From NCBI RefSeq assembly GCF_900176535.1, contig NZ_FWXT01000001.1, forward strand, positions 1,674,001 through 1,738,000: a stretch of 64,000 nucleotides of DNA, written 5' to 3'. This document shows, piece by piece, positions 44,389 through 51,285 of this stretch. Under the pieces are notes generated by a model, which saw nothing but the letters and a program-made list of their open reading frames with translations, searched no databases and was not told the origin of the DNA. Position 1 is the first letter of the stretch. Each line of letters opens with the position of its first letter. Source of the DNA: Pedobacter africanus (GTDB taxonomy: Bacteria > Bacteroidota > Bacteroidia > Sphingobacteriales > Sphingobacteriaceae). Made by a program: the position numbers and the translations under genes.

Positions 44389-44811
44389 TTATGCCTCTAC
44401 GTAATCTCTACGTACTACAAATTTTGTCTGGATCGGTAATTTCTGAGCTGCTAAACGCATTGCTTCTTTGGCAATTTCCAAAGGAACACCTTCAGCTTCA
44501 AAAATAATACGTCCGGGTCTAACAACGGCTACCCAATACTCAGGTGCACCTTTACCTTTACCCATACGTACCTCAGCAGGTTTCTTAGTTACCGGTTTGT
44601 CCGGGAATATTCTAATCCATACCTGACCTTCACGTTTCATGAAACGAGTTACCGCGATACGGGCTGCCTCTATCTGGCGACTGGTGATCCAGGTCGACTC
44701 TAGAGATTTGATCCCGAAAGATCCGAATGACAATTCAGCACCACGAGTTGCTAAACCTTTCATTCTGCCCTTTTGCATCTTTCTGAACTTCGTTCTTTTT
44801 GGCTGTAACAT
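44389..44811 (-). CDS. rplP: 50S ribosomal protein L16
   Basis: 140 residues: MLQPKRTKFRKMQKGRMKGL at the start, FGSFGIKSLESTWITSRQIE and the VRMGKGKGAPEYWVAVVRPG loop. Needed for tRNA positioning near the A site. Spacer of 72 bp to rpmC without a clear signal. Confidence 0.97.
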   Translation of the reverse strand: MLQPKRTKFRKMQKGRMKGLATRGAELSFGSFGIKSLESTWITSRQIEAARIAVTRFMKREGQVWIRIFPDKPVTKKPAEVRMGKGKGAPEYWVAVVRPGRIIFEAEGVPLEIAKEAMRLAAQKLPIQTKFVVRRDYVEA

Positions 44812-44849
44812 TTTATTCTAATATTATCGTTAAACGATCTGTTAACTAA

Positions 44850-45704
44850 TTATTTACGAGGACCTCTGTTTTGAGAATTTCCACCTCTATTATCTCTACC
44901 GGCACCAGGACCGCCTTGACCAGGGCCTCTTCCGCCACGATTTCCTCCGCGGTTATCGTTTCTTCTGTCGCCACCGCCACGGTTGTCTCTGTCTCTTCCA
45001 CCACCGAAAGCACCTTCTGGCCTGCCACCTTTGCCCGGAGCATTGCCCGTTGAGCCGATGTTAGGAGAAAGGTCACGTTTACCGTAAACCTCACCTTTAC
45101 AGATCCATACTTTAACGCCTATTTTACCATAAGTAGTCAAAGCTTCTGCCAGTGCATAGTCAATGTCTGCACGGAAAGTATGCAAAGGAATTCTTCCTTC
45201 TTTATACTGTTCGCTACGAGCCATCTCAGCACCACCTAAACGACCAGAAGTCATAATTTTGATACCTTCAGCACCCATACGCATAGTTGATGCGATAGTA
45301 GATTTCATTGCCCTACGGAATGAGATCCTTGCCTCTAATTGTTTTGCAACACCTTCTGCTACCAGTTGTGCGTCAAGTTCAGGACGTTTGATCTCAAAAA
45401 TGTTGATCTGAATTTCCTTTTTAGTCAATTTTTTCAACTCTTCCTTGATCTTGTCAACTTCCTGTCCTGCTTTACCGATTACAATACCCGGACGGGCAGT
45501 GTGAATCGTAACAGTGATACGTTTTAACGTACGCTCGATTACCACTTTAGCTACGCCGCCTTTAGCGATACGTGCAGAAAGGTATTTTCTTATTTTTTCG
45601 TCCTCAACTAATTTATCAGCATAGTTGTTGCCACCGAACCAGTTAGAATCCCAACCTTTGATGATTCCTAACCTGTTACCTATTGGATGTGCTTTTTGTC
45701 CCAT
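44850..45704 (-). CDS. rpsC: 30S ribosomal protein S3 with arginine/glycine-rich tail
   Basis: 284 residues against about 210-233 usually. The KH domain (near 40-105) and the C-terminal S3 domain (RAMKSTIASTMRMGAEGIKI; then VWICKGEVYGKRDL) are normal up to about residue 220. The rest is a repeated RGG/RDNRGG tail of about 60 residues (EGAFGGGRDRDNRGGGDRRN, further RGG units, ending GPRK) at the mRNA entry side of the ribosome. The tail is in frame and is not a sequencing artefact by appearance. Confidence 0.97.
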   Translation of the reverse strand: MGQKAHPIGNRLGIIKGWDSNWFGGNNYADKLVEDEKIRKYLSARIAKGGVAKVVIERTLKRITVTIHTARPGIVIGKAGQEVDKIKEELKKLTKKEIQINIFEIKRPELDAQLVAEGVAKQLEARISFRRAMKSTIASTMRMGAEGIKIMTSGRLGGAEMARSEQYKEGRIPLHTFRADIDYALAEALTTYGKIGVKVWICKGEVYGKRDLSPNIGSTGNAPGKGGRPEGAFGGGRDRDNRGGGDRRNDNRGGNRGGRGPGQGGPGAGRDNRGGNSQNRGPRK

Positions 45705-45709
45705 TTCTG

Positions 45710-46072
45710 TTAATTAGTTTGAGTTTCAACGTTTTTACTATCTACTACCAAAGTTACATGGTTTGAACGCTTACGTATTCTGTAACCACGTCCTTGAGGA
45801 GCCGGTCTTAATCTTTTTAACTGACGACCACCGCCTACCATTATCGTTTTCACGTATAACTGGTTTTCTTCAGGGCGAGAACCTTCATTTTTAGTCTCCC
45901 AGTTTTTGATAGCCGACAATAATAGTTTCTCAACTCTTACTGCTGCGTCTTTATTGGTAAACTTTAAAATATGTAAAGCTTTCTCCACACGCTCACCTCT
46001 GATAAGATCTACAACCAAACGCATTTTACGTGGTGAGGTTGGACAATTGTTTAATTTCGCTACTGCTTCCAT
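45710..46072 (-). CDS. rplV: 50S ribosomal protein L22
   Basis: 120 residues; KLNNCPTSPRKMRLVVDLIRG at the start and the tunnel-lining loop near RPAPQGRGYRIRKRSNHVTL. The loop reaches the nascent-chain tunnel where macrolides bind; nothing unusual is seen. Confidence 0.97.
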   Translation of the reverse strand: MEAVAKLNNCPTSPRKMRLVVDLIRGERVEKALHILKFTNKDAAVRVEKLLLSAIKNWETKNEGSRPEENQLYVKTIMVGGGRQLKRLRPAPQGRGYRIRKRSNHVTLVVDSKNVETQTN

Positions 46073-46079
46073 CTCTTAA

Positions 46080-46346
46080 TTATTTTTTCTTTTCAGAGTG
46101 TCCCCTAAATGTTCTGGTTGGAGCAAACTCTCCCAGTTTATGACCAACCATGTTTTCTGTTACGTATACCGGTATAAATTTATTACCGTTATGTACTGCA
46201 AATGTATGACCCACAAAATCTGGTGAGATCATTGATCTGCGAGACCAAGTTTTAATTACAGACTTCTTGCCTGAATCATTCATAGAGACTACTTTCTTCT
46301 CTACGTTATGGTCAATATAAGGTCCTTTTTTAATCGAACGAGCCAT
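46080..46346 (-). CDS. rpsS: 30S ribosomal protein S19
   Basis: 88 residues, ARSIKKGPYIDHNVEKKV to LGEFAPTRTFRGHSEKKK. Complexes with S13 in the head. Its start overlaps the rplB stop by one base. Confidence 0.97.
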   Translation of the reverse strand: MARSIKKGPYIDHNVEKKVVSMNDSGKKSVIKTWSRRSMISPDFVGHTFAVHNGNKFIPVYVTENMVGHKLGEFAPTRTFRGHSEKKK

Positions 46347-47170
46347 TATTTCTTCCTTTTCTCTATGATGAAACGATTTGAGTATTTTTTAAGTTGACGG
46401 GTTTTATAGCCTTTGGCATATACACCGTTCCTTGAACGAGGCTGACCTCCTGATGAGCGGCCCTCACCACCACCCATTGGGTGATCTACAGGGTTCATCG
46501 CTACCGGACGTGTTCTCGGACGACGGCCCAGCCAACGGCTGCGACCAGCTTTACCTAACACTTCATTTGCATGATCTGAATTGGAAACAGCTCCTATCGT
46601 AGCCAGACAAGTGATCAGGATCAACCTGGTTTCGCCTGAAGGCATTTTCAATGTTGCATATTTACCATCGCGTGCAGCCAATTGTGCATAAGCACCTGCG
46701 CTACGCGCCAACTGAGCACCGCGACCTGGGTGAATCTCCACGTTGTGGATGATAGATCCCAAAGGAATATTGCTCAATTTCAAAGTATTACCCACTTCTG
46801 GAGTTGCAGTATCACCCGACACTACCTTTTGCCCAACTTGCAATCCTTCCGGTGCAATAATATAACGCTTCTCGCCATCAGCATAGTTTAACAATGCGAT
46901 GCGTGCAGTACGGTTAGGATCATACTCAACAGTAGCTACTGTTGCAGGAATATCAAACTTATCACGTTTAAAATCAATTAAACGGTAAGATTTTTTGTGA
47001 CCACCACCCATATAGCGCATGGTCATCTTTCCTGTATTGTTACGTCCTCCCGATTTCTTAGAAGATACAACCAATGATTTTTCGGGCTTGGTTGCTGTAA
47101 TCTCCGTAAAGCTGGCACCAACTCTAAAGCGGGTTCCCGGAGTAACTGGTTTAAATTTTCTTAAGCCCAT
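46346..47170 (-). CDS. rplB: 50S ribosomal protein L2
   Basis: 274 residues, standard length; contains the conserved NPVDHPMGGGEGRSSGG block with the histidine near the peptidyl-transferase centre. Central rRNA-binding domain with GRGAQLARSAGAYAQL. It follows rplW by 24 bp. Confidence 0.97.
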   Translation of the reverse strand: MGLRKFKPVTPGTRFRVGASFTEITATKPEKSLVVSSKKSGGRNNTGKMTMRYMGGGHKKSYRLIDFKRDKFDIPATVATVEYDPNRTARIALLNYADGEKRYIIAPEGLQVGQKVVSGDTATPEVGNTLKLSNIPLGSIIHNVEIHPGRGAQLARSAGAYAQLAARDGKYATLKMPSGETRLILITCLATIGAVSNSDHANEVLGKAGRSRWLGRRPRTRPVAMNPVDHPMGGGEGRSSGGQPRSRNGVYAKGYKTRQLKKYSNRFIIEKRKK

Positions 47171-47194
47171 AGTTTATAAATAATTCAATTCTTA

Positions 47195-47485
47195 TTAAAT
47201 ATTCGAGTAATAATCAATTGTTTCTCCTGCTGCCAGGGTTACAATCGCTTTCTTGTATTTCGGGCTACGTCCCGTAACTAATCCACCTTTAGTGTTTCTG
47301 GACTTAACTTTACCACTTACAACCAATGTATTGACAGCTAAAACGCTTACACCGTACATTTTCTCAATGGCCTGTTTAATCTGCAACTTGTTTGCTTTGT
47401 GTTCTACTTTAAAAGTAAAGCGGTTAGACTTTTCTGTTAATGCAGAAGCTTTCTCTGTTAATATTGGTTTCTTTAAAAATTCCAT
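47195..47485 (-). CDS. rplW: 50S ribosomal protein L23
   Basis: ATG 47485 (MEFLKKPILTEKASALTEKS) is preferred; the longer frame would run four codons into rplD. The 96-residue product lies at the tunnel exit and docks SRP and trigger factor. Confidence 0.96.
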   Translation of the reverse strand: MEFLKKPILTEKASALTEKSNRFTFKVEHKANKLQIKQAIEKMYGVSVLAVNTLVVSGKVKSRNTKGGLVTGRSPKYKKAIVTLAAGETIDYYSNI

Positions 47486-47486
47486 A

Positions 47487-48116
47487 TTACTTGGCAAATG
47501 CCTCCTCCAGTGTTTTAACAGAATCCGCAGTTAACAAAAGCTTGCCGCAGTTCAATACATCATAAGTATTTAACTGATCTGCAGTGATTACTTTCGCTTT
47601 CTGAATGTTTCTGCTTGATAAATAGATATTGTTATTTTGTGAAGGTAAAACCAACAATGTCTTTTCGTTAGCCAGGTTTAATGCACTAACCAGATTGATG
47701 TAGTTTTTAGTTTTGATCGTATCAAAAGTAAAATCCTCCAAAACAACTACATTGTTGTCTTTTGCTTTGTATGATAAAGCCGATTTACGCGCCAGTGACT
47801 TCAGCTTCTTGTTCAGTTTAAAACTGTAATCACGAGGCTGAGGACCAAATACACGACCACCACCGTTAAACAATGGAGATTTAATACTTCCTGCACGGGC
47901 ACCACCAGTACCTTTTTGTTTGTATAATTTACGGGTCGAACCAGCAATCTCATTACGTTGTTTAGACTTGTGCGTTCCCTGACGTTGGTTCGCCAGATAT
48001 TGCTTCACATCTAAATAAATTGCGTGGTCTACAGGCGTAATGCCAAATACCGACTCAGGAAGTTGCACCTTGGCACCTGTTTCTTTTCCTGAAATGTTTA
48101 ATACTTTAACTTCCAT
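47487..48116 (-). CDS. rplD: 50S ribosomal protein L4
   Basis: 209 residues, including the long tunnel loop near 57-100 (KQRNEIAGSTRKLYKQKGTG, then RAGSIKSPLFNGGGRVFGPQ). In E. coli L4 also represses its operon through the leader; the rplC leader here has hairpins, but equivalence is only a guess. Confidence 0.97.
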   Translation of the reverse strand: MEVKVLNISGKETGAKVQLPESVFGITPVDHAIYLDVKQYLANQRQGTHKSKQRNEIAGSTRKLYKQKGTGGARAGSIKSPLFNGGGRVFGPQPRDYSFKLNKKLKSLARKSALSYKAKDNNVVVLEDFTFDTIKTKNYINLVSALNLANEKTLLVLPSQNNNIYLSSRNIQKAKVITADQLNTYDVLNCGKLLLTADSVKTLEEAFAK

Positions 48117-48120
48117 CTGC

Positions 48121-48738
48121 TTACTTATCTAAGATTACGTAAGAACCCTTAGCTCCTGGTACGGAACCACTAACTACAACCAGGTTTTGATCAGCATAAA
48201 CTTTCAAAACCTGTAAGTTCTGAATTTTTACCCTGTCGCCACCCATTCTACCCGCCATACGCATACCTTTAAATACGCGAGAAGGATACGAAGCAGCACC
48301 CAACGAACCTGGAGCACGCATCCTGTTGTGCTGTCCGTGAGTCTGTCCGCCAACACCGCCGAAACCATGACGTTTTACAACACCCTGGAATCCTTTACCT
48401 TTTGAAGTACCAACTACATCCACGAAATCACCTTCGTTAAAAATGTTAACCGTTACCGTATCACCTAAGTTAAGCGATTCTTCAAACGGCTCAAATTCAA
48501 CCAGTTTGCGTTTTGGGGTAGTCTTTGCTTTTGCAAAGTGGCCTTTAAGGGGCATGGTGGTGTTCTTTTCTTTAGCTTCGTCGAAACCTAACTGAACTGA
48601 AACGTAACCGTCTTTCTCTGCGGTCTTTACCTGTGTTACAACACAAGGTCCAGCTTCGATCACCGTACATGGTATATTCTTACCATCGGCGTCGAAAATG
48701 CTGGTCATTCCTACTTTTTTTCCAATAATACCTGACAT
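48121..48738 (-). CDS. rplC: 50S ribosomal protein L3
   Basis: 205 residues; MSGIIGKKVGMTSIFDADGK at the start, and the GGVGGQTHGQHNRMRAPGSL extension that nears the peptidyl-transferase centre (the Gln is methylated in E. coli). Here it is the first gene of its transcript, since rpsJ is located elsewhere; a full promoter lies 77 nt upstream. Confidence 0.97.
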   Translation of the reverse strand: MSGIIGKKVGMTSIFDADGKNIPCTVIEAGPCVVTQVKTAEKDGYVSVQLGFDEAKEKNTTMPLKGHFAKAKTTPKRKLVEFEPFEESLNLGDTVTVNIFNEGDFVDVVGTSKGKGFQGVVKRHGFGGVGGQTHGQHNRMRAPGSLGAASYPSRVFKGMRMAGRMGGDRVKIQNLQVLKVYADQNLVVVSGSVPGAKGSYVILDK

Positions 48739-48763
48739 TTTCTTTTTTTAATTTAACACCCAT

Positions 48764-48781
48764 CGAAGCAGTAGGGCTTCG
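48764..48781 (-). promoter_or_regulatory. rplC leader hairpin
   Basis: CGAAGC, loop CCTACT, GCTTCG forms a 6-bp stem 26 nt before the rplC ATG, with further CACC/GGTG pairing outside it. It is a candidate site of feedback control. Confidence 0.5.
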
Positions 48782-48814
48782 TTCAAGGTGGATACACTCC
48801 CCGTTAAGGGACGG

Positions 48815-48845
48815 CAAAAATAGGAAAGAAATCTTAATTTTCAAA
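48815..48845 (-). promoter_or_regulatory. Promoter of the rplC (S10-spc) transcript
   Basis: On the minus strand TTTG (48842-48845), exactly 19 nt, then TATTTTTG (48815-48822): a perfect match to the Bacteroidota consensus TTTG-N19-TAnnTTTG. The start is expected near 48810. Confidence 0.85.
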
Positions 48846-48919
48846 TAGTTAGCTAATTATTTTTTCAAATAAATACTAAAAATTTGTTTTGACAGTGCCG
48901 CATGCAGTTAAAGCAAGTT

Positions 48920-49315
48920 TTAGCCCACCAGCTTATCACTTAAACTATACAGAATGATGCATAAAACAAATAAACCAATCAGAACATACAAGTAGTCCCG
49001 CTCTATAAGGAAGCTGAAAACGGAGAAAACAACCCTTGCAATCGGCGTAAAGATCAACAATACTGTACCAAACTGTATAATTGCAGCCCCGTCCATCGTC
49101 TTTAAGCCATGAAGAATTGATGCAATGGACGACAATCCTGACTTTCCTGCATCAAAATTACCGTAGTCTACAGTTGCGTTGTAGTTAAAAAACAAATAGA
49201 TAAATCCACCAACAAGCACAACACTCATTGCTGAAATTACCCCTACGCGCAGCAAAGTCCCCAGTATTACCTGGATGTCTTTATCTGCAAAGAAATTTTT
49301 GTCCCCTTTACTCAT
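48920..49315 (-). CDS. DUF1634 membrane protein
   Basis: 131 residues with three membrane helices (about 20-45, 70-95 and 105-128). DUF1634 proteins are commonly encoded directly after a TauE/SafE-type permease, as here, where the genes overlap by four bases; a small accessory subunit is the likely role (inference). It sits in the interval that separates rpsJ from rplC. Confidence 0.85.
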   Translation of the reverse strand: MSKGDKNFFADKDIQVILGTLLRVGVISAMSVVLVGGFIYLFFNYNATVDYGNFDAGKSGLSSIASILHGLKTMDGAAIIQFGTVLLIFTPIARVVFSVFSFLIERDYLYVLIGLFVLCIILYSLSDKLVG

Positions 49316-50148
49316 AACTTACCCGATAAGCCATTATAAATCATTTGAAGTGCCAGAAAAGTAACCACAATGGCAAATACAACTTTCAGTTTGTCTGTCT
49401 TGGTTTTCACCAGAATCTTGGAGCCTATAGTAGCCCCCAGCAGCACCCCTACAGTAACCGGCATGGCAATCCCCGGATCAATCTGCCCCCGGTGCAGGTA
49501 AACAATTGCACTTGCAGCAGCAGTTACCCCCATCATAAAATTGCTGGTCGTAGTAGACACCTTAAAAGGAATACGCATGATGTTGTCCATCGCGATTACC
49601 TTCAGAGCCCCCGAACCAATTCCAAGCAAGCCAGAGATGATCCCGGCGATGAACATCATAAAAAAACCACCGGCCACATTATGGACAGCATATTTTTTGA
49701 CCATGCCGTCAACCGGATAAGAACCGTTCAGCTTAAAAAACAACGCCAGTTTTCCCGAAGTATCATTATCGGAGCGGTCCACCTTCTTTCTTACCATCAT
49801 TGCAGCAGAAAACAATAGGATCAGTCCGAAAATAACCGCAATGTAACCCGGGTTGATATAAACAGTGACGACAGCACCAATGATGGCACTGATTGTCGTG
49901 GCAATTTCCAGGAACATGCCTATACGGATATTGGTAATCCCCTCCTTTACGTAAGCAGCGGCAGATCCAGAGGATGTCGCGATTACAGAGATAATAGAAG
50001 CCCCTATTGCGTAATGTATGTCAACTCCCAATGCCAGTGTCAGCAGCGGAATAATGATCACTCCACCCCCCAATCCGGTGAGTGAGCCAACCAGTCCGGC
50101 CAAAAAAGCTCCAGCCAAAACTATAATTGTAAATAGTAATACCGACAT
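49312..50148 (-). CDS. TauE/SafE-family anion permease
   Basis: 278 residues, about eight membrane helices, with the internal duplication of the TauE/SafE family (AGLVGSLTGLGGGVIIIPLL near 17-36 and ISGLLGIGSGALKVIAMD near 172-189). These permeases export sulfite, sulfonates or other small organic anions. The substrate is not indicated by neighbours. The -7 element lies within six bases of the ATG, so the mRNA may be nearly leaderless. Confidence 0.9.
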   Translation of the reverse strand: MSVLLFTIIVLAGAFLAGLVGSLTGLGGGVIIIPLLTLALGVDIHYAIGASIISVIATSSGSAAAYVKEGITNIRIGMFLEIATTISAIIGAVVTVYINPGYIAVIFGLILLFSAAMMVRKKVDRSDNDTSGKLALFFKLNGSYPVDGMVKKYAVHNVAGGFFMMFIAGIISGLLGIGSGALKVIAMDNIMRIPFKVSTTTSNFMMGVTAAASAIVYLHRGQIDPGIAMPVTVGVLLGATIGSKILVKTKTDKLKVVFAIVVTFLALQMIYNGLSGKL

Positions 50149-50153
50149 TGCTA

Positions 50154-50161
50154 CAAATATA
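50154..50161 (-). promoter_or_regulatory. Candidate -7 element for the TauE/SafE gene
   Basis: TATATTTG on the minus strand, five bases before the ATG at 50148. If used, transcription would begin at or next to the start codon. Confidence 0.4.
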
Positions 50162-50236
50162 CTATCTGCAAACTGAACACAATAAAATTAAAATATCATT
50201 GTTAAATTAGACATAAACCAATATCCTTATTTGAAG

Positions 50237-50842
50237 ATGAAAAAAATTCTATTCCCAATTATTTCGGCTTTCATACTTAGCTTCAATGCTCAGGGCCAGT
50301 CAGTACCAGATACCACTAAGGCCGATCCCAGCCTAAAAGGTCAATACCAGCTCATGCTTTCAAAGTCAAAAACCTTAAACGGCTACAAACTGGTAAACCC
50401 AAACAGAATGAGCGCTTTCTGGCAAAACGTCAGGGACACACTGGCTACAGACCGCCGTCAGCTGGCAAACGCCACAAGAAAGATCAGGGAACAAGAACAA
50501 AATATTACAGCGCTTAAAACTCAGATCAGTGGTAAAGAAAGCTCACTGGCCAGCACAAATGCTAAAGTAAACGAGATCAGCGTATTGGGTATATCCTTTA
50601 CCAAATCCACTTATAATACAATTGTATGGAGTCTCATTATCGGACTGGCAGCAGCACTTGCCGTTGTGATTCTGCGGTCAGCAAAACACATCCATGAAGC
50701 CCGGTACCGCAGCACTTTATACGAAGAGATTTCCCAGGAATACCAGAACTATAAGACCAAGGCAAACGACAAAGAGAAAAAGCTTGCCCGCGAGCTTCAG
50801 GATGAACGCAATAAACTGGATGAGCTAAGGAGCAAAAGATAA
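50237..50842 (+). CDS. Coiled-coil membrane protein with signal sequence, unknown function
   Basis: ATG 50237 (MKKILFPIISAFILSFNAQG) is used; the TTG two codons earlier is unlikely. The 201-residue product has a signal peptide, a short soluble part with LNGYKLVNPNRMSAFW, a coiled coil at about 65-105, a membrane helix at about 118-140 and a charged coiled coil to the end. The topology suggests an envelope protein with a periplasmic coil and a cytoplasmic tail. It is the only plus-strand gene in the ribosomal region and faces rpsJ across a shared terminator. I do not recognise a characterised family. Confidence 0.75.
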   Translation: MKKILFPIISAFILSFNAQGQSVPDTTKADPSLKGQYQLMLSKSKTLNGYKLVNPNRMSAFWQNVRDTLATDRRQLANATRKIREQEQNITALKTQISGKESSLASTNAKVNEISVLGISFTKSTYNTIVWSLIIGLAAALAVVILRSAKHIHEARYRSTLYEEISQEYQNYKTKANDKEKKLARELQDERNKLDELRSKR

Positions 50843-50862
50843 ACTCCTGAAACCAGCAGTAA

Positions 50863-50894
50863 AAAAGCCTTTCTGAAAATTCAGAAAGGCTTTT
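50863..50894. terminator. Bidirectional terminator between the coiled-coil gene and rpsJ
   Basis: AAAAGCCTTTCTGA and TCAGAAAGGCTTTT form a perfect 14-bp stem with a 4-nt loop and A/T-runs on both sides. It ends the str transcript after rpsJ. Confidence 0.9.
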
Positions 50895-50914
50895 CCTTTA
50901 ACTGTCAGTTATAG

Positions 50915-51220
50915 TTAAACTTTGATTTCCACTTCAACACCGCTAGGTAGTTCAAGTTTCATTAAAGCATCAACTGTTTTTGAGTTAGAGCTATAAATAT
51001 CTAACAAACGTTTGTAAGCACACAATTGAAACTGCTCACGTGCTTTTTTGTTCACGTGTGGTGAACGCAACACAGTGAAAACTTTCTTTTCTGTAGGCAA
51101 CGGAATCGGTCCGCTAACCACTGCACCCGTAGGTTTAACAGTTTTTACGATTTTCTCTGCAGATTTATCTACCAGATTATAATCGTAAGATTTTAATTTG
51201 ATTCTGATTCTTTGGCTCAT
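50915..51220 (-). CDS. rpsJ: 30S ribosomal protein S10
   Basis: 101 residues; RIRIKLKSYDYNLVDKSAEK at the start and GPIPLPTEKKVFTVLRSPHV in the rRNA-binding loop. In E. coli it opens the S10 operon; here it is the last gene of the str transcript, 65 bp after fusA, and is followed by a terminator rather than rplC. Confidence 0.97.
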   Translation of the reverse strand: MSQRIRIKLKSYDYNLVDKSAEKIVKTVKPTGAVVSGPIPLPTEKKVFTVLRSPHVNKKAREQFQLCAYKRLLDIYSSNSKTVDALMKLELPSGVEVEIKV

Positions 51221-51285
51221 GTTATTTATGAATTAAAGCTGCCGGTTAGAGCTATTAATAACCGGCAGCCAGTTTATTTTAAAAA

